From positions 25,719,715 to 25,783,714 of the forward strand of contig NC_051075.1 in the NCBI RefSeq assembly GCF_004664715.2: a stretch of DNA of 64,000 nucleotides, read 5' to 3'. The stretch's first letter is position 1, and every line of letters begins with the position of its first letter. The stretch is from Peromyscus leucopus (taxonomy: Eukaryota > Chordata > Mammalia > Rodentia > Cricetidae). The notes under the pieces are model-generated. The model was not told where the DNA came from, made no database searches, and saw only the letters and a list, made by a program, of their open reading frames with translations. Below, piece after piece: positions 50,798 to 62,812 of this stretch. The position numbers and the translations under genes are program-made.

Positions 50798-51950
50798 CTA
50801 GAAGAGCACAGAGCCGCATCTCATCAGGGTCCTGGGTAAGGGCATTGACACTGCTCCCCAATACCACCCCATGCCACCAAGGCTCCGGAGGCCCGATCAG
50901 ACTGGGGCGTTTGGAGTCATCAGTGCTGGAGCGCTGAGGCACAGATGATAGCAAACAACAATCCTGGAAAATTTTCAGAGTAAAATCAAGACCATCTTGT
51001 GTTTCCAAATACATTTTTTTCCCTGTGAGTTTCTGCAACTTTCCTCATTTCTCATCAGATTCTTTTTCAGGCACTCTCAGCTTTAAAAGAAGTAAATAAA
51101 TAAAGACATATTTAGTCATGTAAAGGCATGTGACTTTTCTGCGAACAGAAACTTCCAGATTCTTCACATCTAGCCAATAGATTTCTCTTTTTCAGACATA
51201 ATTGGCATTGTCTTAGCTGTGCTTAAGAAAGAATTCTTCAAGACTGTGCTTTGACAGACGAGTCTGGCTTTTAAAATGGGTTGTGCTGTTTGGAAATTAC
51301 TTTCTGAATATTTTAAAACTTTGCTTTGCAAAACTTAACAAAAGGAAGTTGGAAGCTAAGGATCATTCCACATATCTGCCTCAAATATATACAGATTTGA
51401 ACTTGAAGATTTGGGGGTAGAGTTGGGTGGCATGGGACCACCCTTTGTCTTGGAAGAGAATGTTGTGGAACTGGTTGTGAAGTGGTTTGCTGTCAAAGAC
51501 ATCAACGGGAATATGATTTAGGAAAATAGGCACCGAGGATGCTGGACACCGGCACACTGGGGCAAGCATTTGCCTAGCTGACCCTACCTGATGCAGCAAA
51601 TAGGATGTGTTCTGTAACTTAGAACGGCCTATGAGAGAAAAAAATGTGGACAAATACTCAGTGCATGACTTAGAACAGGCTTGGCTGCATGGGTGGAAGG
51701 TTGACTTCTCTTGGAAAGAAAAGGAACTTGATTTGGATCTTAGCTATTTTGCACACACTGCCATATGATTTAAAAAAAACTACAGGCTGCACATGTTTGT
51801 GTAACCATAAACCAAAGATAATTATCTGCCTGTAATTTTCATTTTTAACCCATGGAGATACTCTATTAAACTCCTTTTAGCTGGTAAAACTCTCCTGGAA
51901 TTCTAAAAATACAAACAAATGAACAAGCAAACAAGAAGCCATACGGAAGG

Positions 51951-51999
<49 letters not shown>

Positions 52000-52075
52000 G
52001 TATTTGCTTTTACTAACTGTTTACAATGTATAGTATGTGCATGCATGCATACTTCCCCACAGAGACAGAGAAGAG

Positions 52076-52122
<47 letters not shown>

Positions 52123-55100
52123 GAGGTAGACTGCTTGAGTTTTCAGCTTAGTGAGATCTAGAGCAGAAATCAAAGACTTGACTCTTGTAGACGGCACCTC
52201 ACTGTTAGCCACACAAAACTGCTAAAGCACTGAAGCATTTACAAAGACAAGATGAAGGATGAAAAATCTGGGTGTCCCCCCACTTCGCCTGCCTGACTTC
52301 TTTCCTCCCTCCCTTTCCTCCCTCCACTCTCTCCAGTCCTTCCCCCCCTTCCCCCTGCCTTCTTTACTTGTAACGCTGGGGTTCAAAGGTCAGGGCCTAG
52401 TGAATACTAGCTCTATGCTCTACCATTGAGCTGACCCCTACCCCCACTCTATGCATCTTAAGTTTAATTTTTGAATTGTATTTCAGGTCCCCACCCCCAC
52501 CCCTCATGTGTGCCTGCCTACATGCCAGGGTGAGGGGGGGTGGCCGGAGGACAAGTTTGTAGACATTTTTTCTCTTCCTTCCACCAATGCAGGCCCTGGG
52601 GGATGCGACTCAGGTTGTCAGGCTTCGTGGGGGGCATCTTTCCCCACTGAGCCATCTCTCTAGCTCCCTTGCACCCTCCCCCCCGTTTTCTCTTATACTG
52701 TCTTCTTTTCTTTTCTCTGGTGTCCCAAGGACTTGCCCATTTGAAACGCAGCGGAGGCCCGGTGTCTCCGCTAGGTTACTGCTCTTCACAGTTTGGTTTA
52801 GGCTGGACAGGAATACAACAACCCTCTTCATTGCGTTTGAACACCGGAGCAACTTAGGATACCTCGTGCAGAAACATGGAAAAACCTAAGCAAACATTTG
52901 AAAGCCTCGAACAGAAGTTGGAGTCAGATTATTTGAGGGTTTTGGTTCCAGATTCCAGGAGACTCCCGTCCTCCCCAGTCACTCTTTTCATCCCTACTCT
53001 CTGAGAACGCTGGTTAGGGCTGGGCCTGTGGTTTTCACTGGTATTAGGCCTCCTATCAGGTCTGTAGTGTCTGGTGAAGGAGAAGTACAGAGATGCACAG
53101 CACTGCCGATGTTTTTTTTTTATCCCTTAGTTTTGACACGTGGGCCAGTGATTGACAAGAGACAGGTCTAGATCTCAAATATGACAAAAAAATCTTCGCT
53201 TTACTGCCCACAGAGATTGGGGTACTAGATGGGGAAAGGTGGAATGATTTTTAAATACACAAGAGTGTGAACTCTTCTCCAGCTTCGTCTTACATACTGC
53301 TGGCTGTTCTTTACCTAAGGTGGGGAGACGGGAGGGTTTTCTGGATTAAGAATCGAACGTAAACATACGTGGGCGACTCCAGGAGGGCATGGGTGTTAAA
53401 ATGGAGGGGGGAATGTTCCAGAGAAGACTTCCAGGATGTCTAAGGAGGGGCACGAGATCTGGTTAAAAAAAAAATGTCTGTGTGGTCTAGAACATATGTT
53501 CGTACTTAATCATAGGGTGGCTTGTAATCCAGGGCTATTTGCCCAGGCGGTTGAAGTCTCCAGAGGCTATTTTCTTATCTATTTACATAGAGGCAGCTGA
53601 CTCTCCCTGTGGGAATGTCGGTCTTTTTTTTTTTTTTTTGTGGTCTCCTATCCCCAAGCCAGGAGTCTTCATTACCAGACTGATGGATGGAGGCTGGCAC
53701 AAGTGAGTGCTTCACTCCATAGAAGTGACTGGGAATGAGGTTCAGGGAACTCTTGATGCTCAGGAAAGCAAGTTCTCTTCCTTTTCATCATTTGGAAATG
53801 AAGGTGAGGCAGAAGGAAGATTGAGCCCGGAGCCCAAGGGAGAGTTTTAGCAGATGGGTTTCTCCATGGAATTCTCTCCTCAGCCAGAAGCTGCTGTGTA
53901 TTGGAGCTCACTCGGGGTAGGTGGCTGTGGGTCTTTTCCTATTGGCATGGTGTTAGCGCTCACTGGCTTCCCGCAAAGCCACAAAGGTAGAGTGTTTCTA
54001 ATGGATGCTTTCAGTATCTTGAACTGGTAACTTGGTAGCCTCAGGTTTTCACTCTCTCCCTGTATGATAAACTTCTATGGTGTTGCTGACCTTCATAGGT
54101 AAGAGAAGAGATACCAGGACAACAAAGGAGGAAGGACAGAAATAGTGAGAGCATCTTTACCTGGACCAAGCCTCATCACCTTGGGAAGCAGGCCTTTGTA
54201 TAGGGCTAAAATCCTGTAACAGAAGAGAGAGAACAGGACACAATATTCTTATTCTGGAAACAGGTAGTTAGACCCCAGCTTCGTTGAGGGGCTCCCTCAG
54301 CGTTTGCAAAGAAACTCCCTGGAATTACACCCACCCCCAACCTGACAGTGTCTGGCTCGGTATTTGCTGCAGCTAATTAGATGAAGGGAAAGAGTTAATC
54401 AGTTCTTCATTACAGGCCGTATCGGCCTTGTCCAATCAGGAACGCGCCTTTCATCACTGAGATGGTTCTTGCTTCCAAGACAGCTGTGTCTATGGGCAAA
54501 CACGACGTTTGCAATTCAATTTAAAGGGCCACAAGCTCAGTCTTCATGTTAGGAAATATGATGCAGCTTAGGTCAAAATAATAAAGTGTCACTTGTTTAC
54601 TCGAGAATATTGGTGGGGAGGGGAGAGAAGAGACAGAAACTAAAACTTAGAAAAGAAAAAGATCAGAAAAAAGTGAAATACTTAAAAATTTAAAAATCCA
54701 GATTTTCAGAACGCTCATATTAGATCTCCGAGGAGAACATAATTAGACAATATTTTGATTAGCTTTTCAGGCAGAAGATAACTATTCTGCCTGCATGTCA
54801 ATAAGACATATAACATACAATAACATCATGCACATTGACAGGTAAAGGGTTCATCTGAACGTTCTCAGGCAAACATCTAGTGTATTGTATGGTCGTGCCT
54901 CTCTGCAGGAGCACGGTGGTGGGAGGAAACTGTGCCAACCTCTCATTACTGTGTGGCCTTGCACAGCTTGCCATATATTCCACAGACCTCCTCAGATATA
55001 AACCCAGCCTAGGAAGGCCCACACTGGCTCTCATCAAAGCGGACAGACAAGACCGTTTCAACAGTCCTCGAGCCTTGCACGTGTATTGAAGCAACAACCC

Positions 55101-55288
55101 CATTACCCTTCTTCCTGGTAGACCGTCGCCATTGTTTTAAAGCAGTTTCTGTACTTGATCTCTCCAGGAACCGGCTGGGGCCCTTGGATCCGACTCTTGG
55201 CAACATCAAAGGGGATGTTAAAGACCGAGCCCATTGTCCCCGAGACAAAACCAATCCCAAATTTTCTCAAAAACTCCAAGGTTGGATC
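50736..55288 (-). CDS. SLC25A21: SLC25A21, mitochondrial 2-oxodicarboxylate carrier, last three coding exons (partial gene)
   Basis: The product is an inner mitochondrial membrane carrier of the SLC25 family that exchanges 2-oxoadipate and 2-oxoglutarate in lysine, hydroxylysine and tryptophan breakdown. On the - strand the segments 55288-55107, 54213-54161 and 50797-50736 join in phase to 98 codons plus the stop TGA. They begin DPTLEFLRKFGIG and end YEYTYEWLQKNW. This is the third Solcar repeat: the matrix-gate motif P-x-D-x-x-K is visible in IPFDVAKSRIQG, followed by the EEGILALYKG element and the last transmembrane helix. Family members are about 299 aa, so roughly the first 200 residues lie to the right of this window. 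I searched 55289-64000 for the preceding exon and did not see it. The gene converges on PAX9. Confidence 0.95.
51952..51996. repeat. (GT)n microsatellite
   Basis: About 22 GT units in the last SLC25A21 intron. Confidence 0.95.
52077..52121. repeat. (GATA)n microsatellite
   Basis: About 11 GATA units. It explains the Ser-Ile-Tyr-Leu repeat frame on the - strand. Confidence 0.95.
52376..52445 (-). repeat. ID-like SINE
   Basis: Reverse ID: 'aacgctggggttcaaaggtcagggcc', 'atgctctaccattgagctgacccc'. Confidence 0.65.
52455..52675 (-). repeat. B4/B3-like SINE remnant
   Basis: 'cctgcctacatgccagggtgagg', 'ggaggacaagtttgtagac' and 'cccactgagccatctctctagctccc' fit a diverged B3/B4-type copy on the - strand. 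Confidence 0.55.
54161..54213 (-). CDS. SLC25A21: SLC25A21 penultimate coding exon
   Basis: The exon is 53 nt, from the acceptor TTACAG to the donor GTAAAG. It completes the split Gly codon and encodes ILALYKGLLPKVMRLGP plus the first base of the next Gly. The phase agrees with both neighbours (2 nt carried in, 1 nt carried out). No ATG-initiated reading frame shows it on its own, because it is very short. Confidence 0.93.
54214..55106 (-). other. SLC25A21: SLC25A21 intron with candidate conserved element
   Basis: An 893 nt intron. Its part at 54290-54610 is repeat-free with homeodomain-type words (GCTAATTAGATG, GTTAATCAG, CCAATCAGG, CAATTCAATTTAAAG). PAX9 regulatory DNA is known to lie within SLC25A21 in mammals, so this block is a fair candidate, not proven. 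Confidence 0.4.
55107..55288 (-). CDS. SLC25A21: SLC25A21 third-from-last coding exon
   Basis: The exon is 182 nt. On the - strand the acceptor CTTTCAG ends at 55289, and the exon opens with GAT (Asp) in phase 0 and ends GG before the donor GTAATG at 55106. It encodes the odd-numbered helix of the third carrier repeat with the P-x-D-x-x-K signature (IPFDVAKS) and the loop QGPQPVPGEIKYRNCFKTMATVYQEEG. A few residues differ from my memory of human in the helix, all conservative; the signature residues are intact. Confidence 0.95.
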
Positions 55289-56009
55289 CTGAAAGAAAAG
55301 AACGAAACAGCTGAAGGGGAAGTGGAAGGTCCTAAATTGGTTAAACACTGTAAAGCGACAAGTCCACGGCAGACCATCGTCCTCCTGGCACCCCCCTGTT
55401 ATTCCAGCCGAGCACATTAGGATTTCCGACGCTGGAACTTGTTTTCTTGACAATCCCATTGGCCATGTTTTTACACATGGTCTAAATTGCTGAAGTACAT
55501 ATTTCCTCACACAGGATTTATAAACACAGTTCATAAAGAAAGACTGGTATGGCATCTGGGGATGATTTGTATAATTGGGCTTCACAATGTACTTAGTATT
55601 ACTGTATCAAAACAGGAGAAATCCAAGCACACTATTAGCTAATTGGCCAGAATATTTTACAAATGACAGCAACTTCCACCATGAAGCCTACTAAAACGCT
55701 CATGTGTGTGGACCCCAAATGTTAAATTAAATCAAGGCTACTCTCGGTCTGCTGCTATTCCCCTCCAGGTTTTTTGCATTTATTTTCACGTGTAGCTTGA
55801 TCCACTGTACTGAGAAGTGCTAGCTTCCTGTTATTAACAAACCGACTCAGGGTGGCTGCAAAGCAGCCTGTGACATTCTGTGCATTAGAAACAGTAGTAA
55901 GTCACTGGGCTAATTGGCTGAAGAATTTACAACTCATTGTTCCCAAATCTTACTTTTCCTTCATGGAAGAGAAGGAAAGGAGAGAAGGGTAGGGAAGAGA
56001 TGGAGGGAG

Positions 56010-56013
<4 letters not shown>

Positions 56014-56066
<53 letters not shown>

Positions 56067-56122
56067 AGGAGGAGGAGGAGGAGGAAGAGAAGGAGGAGGA
56101 GGGGGAGGAGGAGGAGGAGGAG
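56014..56122. repeat. (GA)n(GGA)n purine tract
   Basis: About 25 AG units, then GGA units, all purine on the + strand. Confidence 0.95.
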
Positions 56123-56508
56123 GTAATGGGATATTTTTTTTTCCATGTGAATATAGGCCCTTCACATTGGTCTGACTCGACTTTCCAATCCTCCTTGCCC
56201 TGTTTTCTGACATCAAAGTATTTAATTAGGTCTTATGTGGGAGTCACTTTCCTTGGGTCTATTTTTGTGCCCAGAGAGCTCGCATTATGCTTTGTTAGAA
56301 TGAATTTGCTGGGAAGTTCTCATTTTGTTTGCAGCCTCAGTTTTTGCCCTAAAAAGAAGCTGCATCACATATTATGAGCAGCTAATCCTAATTCCCTCCC
56401 TGCCACATCACCTTCCTCTGACTCTTCTCACCAATATTTCAGAGACATTGTCATCCAGGAACAACACCAGGTTGTGTGATTACACTTTTTTTAAAAAAAT
56501 CTAGCAGA

Positions 56509-56512
<4 letters not shown>

Positions 56513-56554
<42 letters not shown>
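56513..56554. repeat. (GT)n microsatellite
   Basis: About 20 GT units. Confidence 0.95.
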
Positions 56555-56555
<1 letters not shown>

Positions 56556-57208
56556 ACACACTTGGCTAAGAAAATGAGGGGTAGGGGTGAGAATGAGTTA
56601 GAATATAAGGTTGTCAGGCTTAGTGGGGAGCATCTAATTCTTATAATAAGGTCTCAGCACTACATGATTCTAGCTTCTACTGAAGAAGGAAACTTCTGGA
56701 GGCCCCTAAATTCTCCACTAAACCAGGAGTCACAATCATTGAAACCCCTATGAGGTTAAATAGAAAATGCACGAGCAAGGGATTCGGTAATAATTTTTGG
56801 ATTGGGGCCATACAGGTGCCAGGGAGGTTTAAAGGGATTTAGAAATCAACGGGGTGTTTCTAGAGGAGAAACGATGCAGGGGCTGCGGAACGACTGGGGG
56901 GGGGGGGTTTAAATAATTCTCCATCCTCCGTTGTTCTCTTTTACAAGGAGAGAAAAATGCCTTCATGCTGCCCTGCATCACTGCACAGAAGCAGGACCTG
57001 AGCTCCCGAGGGGGCGAATTTAGCACCTGCTCATGTTGTCTGACTGGGGATGAGTCACTGAACCCCTTAGAGCCCAGTGTCCAGAGGGCAGTTTGCAACA
57101 TCTACATCTTTCATGCACTATATCGTTTTCTTAGAAGTGACGGTAGATGCAAAGGTGTTCTGAGTTATATAAAACTTGCAGAAAGAAAGAGCCTTAGGAT
57201 GAACCATC

Positions 57209-57278
57209 CTTCCTTCCTTCCTTCCTTCCTTCCTTCCTTCCTTCCTTCCTTCCTTCCTTCCTTCCTTCCTTCCTTCCC
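57209..57278. repeat. (TTCC)n microsatellite
   Basis: About 17 TTCC units. It explains the SFLP repeat frames. Confidence 0.95.
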
Positions 57279-57305
57279 CCCCTCTTTTTTTTCCTTCTTC
57301 CTTTT

Positions 57306-57502
57306 TAAAAATATTGTACATTTGTTTGTGTGCCCATGTGTGTCCACTCTGGCAAGTGTGTGGAGGTCAGAGGACAACTTTCAAGAGTTAGTTCTCTCCT
57401 TCCATCATGTGGGTTCTAGGTATGAAACTCAGGGGACAAGTGCTTGGGCACAAGTGCTCCCCCGCCCCCCCCCCCCCCCGACCATCTTGGCAGCTCCAGC
57501 AA
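57306..57502 (-). repeat. B3-type SINE with internal poly-C
   Basis: Reverse B3: 'tgtgtggaggtcagaggacaactttcaagag', 'ccttccatcatgtgggttctagg' and 'gacaagtgcttgggc', with a C-rich run near 57461-57480. Confidence 0.75.
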
Positions 57503-57967
57503 CCATGTTTTCTGAAGACATAAGCATCCTGTAAAAAAAATGCTCTCGTGGTGTCCCGGTGACGTAGCTGAAATGTATTTTTGCCCCTATTCCAGATGAT
57601 GGCAAAAAAATGATGATCTGTATGCATAGCTGCCTGGGAAGGTCAGGGGACCTCGAGACACATCTAGTCTCTCCTATCTCCTCATCTGTTTGCCAAGGAC
57701 TGGGGTTGTATTGGAAGGTAATCTAAGATGCCAGCCATGCTCTCTGTGCTTGGGCCACTGTGAGAGTCTAAGACCATGGAAACCTCCAGGCCAGCTGTGT
57801 GTGCACCGGTACAAGTACCTGCCAAACCCATGGTTTTGTACATTCCCCAGACCCACAGTAGTTCCTGAATACAGCTGTGAAGTCGGGGTCCCACTGCAGA
57901 CTCAGCTCAGTTTCCCAGATCGGCTTCCTGCCTCTTTGGAAAGAAGACTGAAAACAGTTTTACCTAC

Positions 57968-58104
57968 TAGGTCTGGTGCTCAGCAGGTAGAGGTGCTTGT
58001 ACACACACGAATCTGACACCTTGGGTTTGAACTCTGGACGGCACAAGGTGGTAGGAGAGAGCTGACTCCGGAGAGTTGTTCTCTGACCTTCACAGGCATG
58101 ACTG

Positions 58105-58107
<3 letters not shown>
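57968..58107 (+). repeat. B3-type SINE
   Basis: 'ctggtgctcagcaggtagaggtgcttg' through 'gttgttctctgaccttcacaggcatg', running into a CA tail. Confidence 0.75.

Positions 58108-58152
<45 letters not shown>
58108..58152. repeat. (CA)n microsatellite
   Basis: About 22 CA units forming the tail of the B3 on its left. Confidence 0.95.
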
Positions 58153-58154
<2 letters not shown>

Positions 58155-58751
58155 TACACACAGGCACCAAACAAACAAATAAATTAATAATTAAGAAAGC
58201 TACTAAAACCCATGATGGAAACTGGTGATTTTGGTGCTCTTCATAGGCAAAATAGAGGTCAGTCACTATGCTTGTGGGTGTTAATGTTCTTATGGTATGG
58301 CTGAAAGAATATCCCTCATCAAACAGATCTCTGGCCGTTCTGTTCCTTTGACTTCATAATCTGCTTTGGGCTGGAATCCAGGCAAGGGCTGGTGGGTCAC
58401 AGACAGCACTCCCCACTTGCCTCTGACGTCTTCACTACAGCACATGCACAAGAAACTTCTGGATGTCTTCATCAGGGATTTCTCTATTCCCGAGACACCA
58501 TCTTAACCATACCCGTCACTCCCACCCATTTTATGCATTGTTTATTTTTGCATGTATCTATCTTCCACGCCAGATTGTGAGCCACAAAACATAAAATCTT
58601 TGCACTGTCTGTCTTCCACAGGAGTGTTGTGGCATACACCTGTGAATGTACACAAAATAAATAAGTAAGTGTGATTTAAAAAATATGAGGATTGTTGTAA
58701 GTAGAACTCTAAAGGAAGTAGAGAAAGGGAGGAAGGGAAGGAGGAGGGTAG

Positions 58752-58770
58752 TGAGAGAGAGAGACAGAGA

Positions 58771-58855
<85 letters not shown>
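58752..58855. repeat. (GA)n(CA)n(GA)n compound microsatellite
   Basis: A short GA run, about 10 CA units, then about 34 GA units. Confidence 0.95.
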
Positions 58856-58858
<3 letters not shown>

Positions 58859-59191
58859 CAGGAGGGTGAATGAATCTGCATGGAGACAGGAAGTCTCATT
58901 TGTGTTGTGGTTGTGGCCAGAGATCCACAAAGAGGCCATCCATCATTCCATCATATCGCACCACTCCTTTGCATTCTGGTAAATTCTTTGTGGCTAGATT
59001 AAAGCACTTCCCTCCAAAGCTTTTTTTAGGGTTATGGATGCTGCCTACTCAGGGCTATGGATGGTGTAGCTAAAACTCCCCAGTACAGCAAGATTGAGCC
59101 CACACAAACTGCTGCAATGGACAACTGCCTCATAGTCTCAGGACCTCAGAGGGTTGGGACAAGGACAGGGATGATGATATAAATAAAGCTG

Positions 59192-59245
59192 CAGGGTGGC
59201 GATGGCACACGCCTTTAGTCCCAGTGTTTGAGTGTGGAGAACCCT
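59192..59245 (+). repeat. B1 head fragment
   Basis: 'cagggtggcgatggcacacgcctttagtcccagtg'. Confidence 0.6.
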
Positions 59246-59370
59246 GTAAGATAGTTTTAAGGTAAGGTGAGTTTGCGTTGTATTTTGGAGTTACCTAACA
59301 GGCAAGTAGAGGCATCCAGGAGAGAGAGCCTATGGGCCATTATTTTTTTACTGGTATAACTGTGAAATAA

Positions 59371-59505
59371 AATTTGTTTTGTTTTGTTTTGAGACAGGGC
59401 TTTTCTGTTTAGATCTGGCCATTCTGGAACTTCCTCTGTAGACCAGGCTGCCTCTGCCTCCTGAGTGCTGGGATTAAAGAAAGGTGTGTGTCGTCACGCC
59501 TGGCA
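59371..59505 (-). repeat. B1 SINE
   Basis: 'tgagacagggcttttctgtt' through 'gtgtcgtcacgcctggc', diverged and lacking part of the middle. Confidence 0.8.
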
Positions 59506-60589
59506 AAATAAGGTGTACTTAATTTAGGAACTTAGGAAAGAGGAGGGAGTAAGCAGCACAGAAGTTTACTCCGTTGATTTCAAGTGAGCTTTGGGAGAGG
59601 CAGCTGGAGAGAGGACCCGCTTTTGCTGAAGCCAAGTGTGTAGGCAGGGGCAAAGAAAAATGAAGCTGGATGGAGCTGCCTAGACTCAGAGGCAGAGTCA
59701 AGGTTGGCTATGGCCTCTACCCAGACCTCCACTGATTTGTCAGCTTCTTTTGCAAGATCTTGGGCCCCAACTCAAGTGTGAAGGTGAATGAGTCTAGAGA
59801 GGGATGGGGTGCATGCAGAGCCAACTGTCCATGTCCTGTGATCATACTGAAGTGGGGATGTGAGTAGAGTTGCAGAGAGAAACGTGTGGCAAGGATAGGG
59901 GAGTTTACTCCTGGGATGTACCTGAAATCCTGTGACAGAGCCTCTAGTTCTGCCTCTGGAAAGCACGGTCACTGTGAGCTCAGTGAAGCCAATCACCATA
60001 TTTTTTAGTTGGATGGCTAGTCCCTTAAGTCTCTTACCACGTGGATTTTCAGTTTTTACTCTTCCATTAGTTTATTTTTAAGAGCTGAAGGTAGAGGAAG
60101 ATGATAAGATATTCACTGTTGCAGACACAGAAGTATTTTCTATATACCAGTGCCTCATAACGTTCCTGGGCAGGTGAGGTTTCTGAGTCTTATGGAAGGT
60201 TCTTGACTTTCCTAAGTGGATATAAATTTGAATGAGCCCGAGGGCCCCAAAGGGTTCTATTATTGAGAAATGAAAAATTCATTGTACTGAGGATCCTTAA
60301 GACTGTAATATTAGAGACATATGCATTTGTATATCAGGATGTACCCAAGTCAACATTCAAGGACATCACTTCTCAGACCAAGACAAAAACCTTAAGTTGA
60401 AGAAAGTAAAATCACAGTATTGTGAGACTATTAGTGAATTCACAGTGTCATTTGCTTAAGTCAAATAGTCAGGCCAGCATCTAAATTATGTAAATTAATA
60501 CTCATGTGGATGAAAAACTATCATTATTAAATTTCTTTTTTTTCTTTTTGTAGTTTCTCTGTTTTGATTTTCAGGGTTTTGTTTGTTTG

Positions 60590-60745
60590 TTTGCTTCCTG
60601 TTTTTTTGAGAGAGAGGAGAGGACAGAAGTGGGGAGAACTTGAAGTTGTGTGGGTGGAGAAGTGGGGGAGGGTCTGGGAGGAACGGGAGGGGGGAAGGAA
60701 AATAATGTCAAAATATAGTATATGAAAAAATGTTTTGAATTAAAA
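60590..60745 (+). repeat. L1 3' end fragment
   Basis: 'gtgggggagggtctgggaggaacggg' followed by 'aaaataatgtcaaaatatagtatatgaaaaaatg' is a rodent L1 3' UTR end, 5'-truncated. Confidence 0.7.
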
Positions 60746-60804
60746 GTCTAACGGTCTTCCATAATTTGTCACAAATTAGGAATGAGGAAACTTCCCTGTG
60801 CTTC

Positions 60805-60951
60805 TTGTTTGTTTGTTTTTAAGACAGGGTTTCTCTGTGTAGTCCTGGCTATCCTGGAACTCACTCTGTAGACCAGGTTGGACTCAATTAGAGATCAGCC
60901 CACCTCTGCCTCCTGAGTGCTGGGATTAAAGGCGTGCGCCACACTGCCTGT
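60805..60951 (-). repeat. B1 SINE
   Basis: 'aagacagggtttctctgtgtagtcctggc' through 'gcgtgcgccacactgcctg'. Confidence 0.88.
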
Positions 60952-61299
60952 CACTTCCCCTGTACTTTACATACATTCCCCACTCATAAATGCAAATAAT
61001 TTTATTCCAAGTCTTTACTCAACTGCAAGGGCTAGTAACTGTCATTATTCTGACAATTTACCACAATTTAAAAGTCATCATTGCACTAGTCTTTCCCCCT
61101 CATATTTAAAATAGGTCCTTTATAATATTTATGTATAAGGAGTATTGTTTTTTCTTCTAAATATTTTCAGGTTTTTCTCACAAATGTAGCATAATTGCAC
61201 TTGGAGTGAGCATCCTGAAGATAAGTAAATGTTACCTGCATTGATCTTGTTCTTCCACAGCAATAGGGGATACAACATTAAAGAAAGGTATTTTTTTTT

Positions 61300-61372
61300 T
61301 CTGTAGTGTTAGGTATACAACCCAGTGCTTCATGAATGTGAAGCAAGTGCTCTGAGCTAAATCCCCAGCCTT
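61300..61372 (-). repeat. ID-like SINE
   Basis: 'tgtagtgttaggtatacaacccagtgc' and 'gctctgagctaaatccccagcc'. Confidence 0.65.
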
Positions 61373-61424
61373 TACTGGCTACTTTCTGATTATTTAATTT
61401 GCTTGCAAACACTTTAGGGGCTAA

Positions 61425-61575
61425 AGTTAGCATCCCATTTCACAGACGAGGATACCGAGACAGAGATAATGTATGACCTGTCAAAGACACACAGTTAGTA
61501 AGTACCGGTGTTGAGAATTAACACCAAGATCTTTTACAAGAACTCAAGGCTGTTCCTATCACACTTAGATCCTGG
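61425..61575 (-). repeat. MIR remnant
   Basis: 'catcccatttcacagacgaggataccgagac' then 'aaagacacacagttagtaagtaccgg' is reverse MIR. Confidence 0.7.
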
Positions 61576-62768
61576 GGTGAGTGCAGAGCTGAAGAGATGT
61601 GTTGACCAGCCCCTCTTCCCTGAAATCAATAAGTTTCTTGATAAAACCTCTTACTATAGAGTCTACATGACTTGAGAAACACTAATAAGTGATTCCAAGG
61701 CATGGAAGCTGTGCTATTCTACACCTTTGAAAATTTCACAAAAGGAGTCAACAGAACTGTTAATGATCAACATATTACATATTTGTCATTAATGTAACCA
61801 CTTAATTCACACTGTATAGTCAACAGTCGAAGGCACATCAGCAGTGAAAGGCAACTGCACTGGGGGATTTAATATGCACAGAGATAAAGTATCTTGATGA
61901 ACAGAGTCATCCCCTCATGCTTTTACCTTCTCTAGCATGGGCTCTGAGGCAGTAACTGGCCAACTGGCTGCTGGCTTGATAAACAGGGAACCGCTGCCCA
62001 TCTCACAGACCTTTGTGATTAGACCCTGGCAGCTTTCAGAAGACATTCCACACAGAGTCCTGCCAGAGGGAGGGGTTAAGGAAGGTGGGAGAGCAGAAAT
62101 TTTGTACTAGTGAGGATTGGGGGTGGTGAGGAAGAAGCAGGAAATCTGCTGCCGCGCAGAAAACACCGTCGAGCGAGCGGAGTACAGCAATGCGGCTTCT
62201 CCTTTAAGCGACTCGGGACATCAGTCCTGAGAACCTGTCTGAGAACCTCGCCACTTAGGTCAGCCGGCAGTACACTTCCTCTGCTCCTCGCGGTTGCCAC
62301 CACTCAATGTCTCTTGGTAACATATCAAGCAAAGCAGTCCTATGGGAAGTCACATGACCTGAGTATCACAGAAGCGTTCCTTTGAAGAACTCCATTTTAT
62401 ATTTAGTTGATGACTTGCTATTTGGAAGCAATAGCTGAAGGATGTTATGATGTGTGGGCTTCCATTTCTTTGAGGCTGTAGTAGACACAAATTTCTCAAT
62501 TTAGTCAGTTGCCCATGTTTAAGAGGAAGACTTGATACAATGTGAAGTTGTTGGCATCCACACAATTACACAGATGCCAACATCTTGATATAAGGCAACA
62601 TAGACCTTTTTCTCCTCTTTTTTTCCAATTCCCTTCTCCAACAAATCCTTCCACGATCCATCTCTGTATGGTTTCTATGTATTGAGAAAAGTATGTTAGA
62701 GGTGAATCTTTAGATATGTGTGTTTCAATTAGAGTACCCATAGAAGGCAGGAAACAAGAAAGGGCCAC

Positions 62769-62812
62769 GGCGGGGTGGGGGTGGGGTGGGGTGGGGTGGG
62801 GTGGGGTGGGGT
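62769..62812. repeat. (GGGGT)n tandem repeat
   Basis: About eight GGGGT units plus a variant start. G-rich on the + strand and a plausible quadruplex former. Confidence 0.9.

Larger units (their letters stand above)
50798..54160 (-). other. SLC25A21: SLC25A21 last intron
   Basis: A 3.4 kb intron. It holds a GT tract, a GATA tract, an ID-like remnant at 52376-52445 and a repeat-like stretch at 52455-52675. The rest is unique. No further exon was seen. Confidence 0.85.

Noticed and set aside
50798..51038. Upstream extension of the last SLC25A21 exon
   Set aside because: Residues before the TTCTAG acceptor do not match the carrier. The preceding exon at 54213-54161 joins in phase instead.
52077..52121. 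Regular short repeats resembling a CRISPR-like array
   Set aside because: It is a simple GATA microsatellite without spacers, in a mammalian intron.
55289..55585. Upstream extension of the open frame containing the SLC25A21 exon
   Set aside because: The acceptor CTTTCAG sits at 55295-55289, and the residues before Asp at 55288 do not match the carrier family, so this part is intron.
57165..57377. Lys-Glu-Gly-Arg repeat protein on the - strand
   Set aside because: It is the translation of the TTCC microsatellite.
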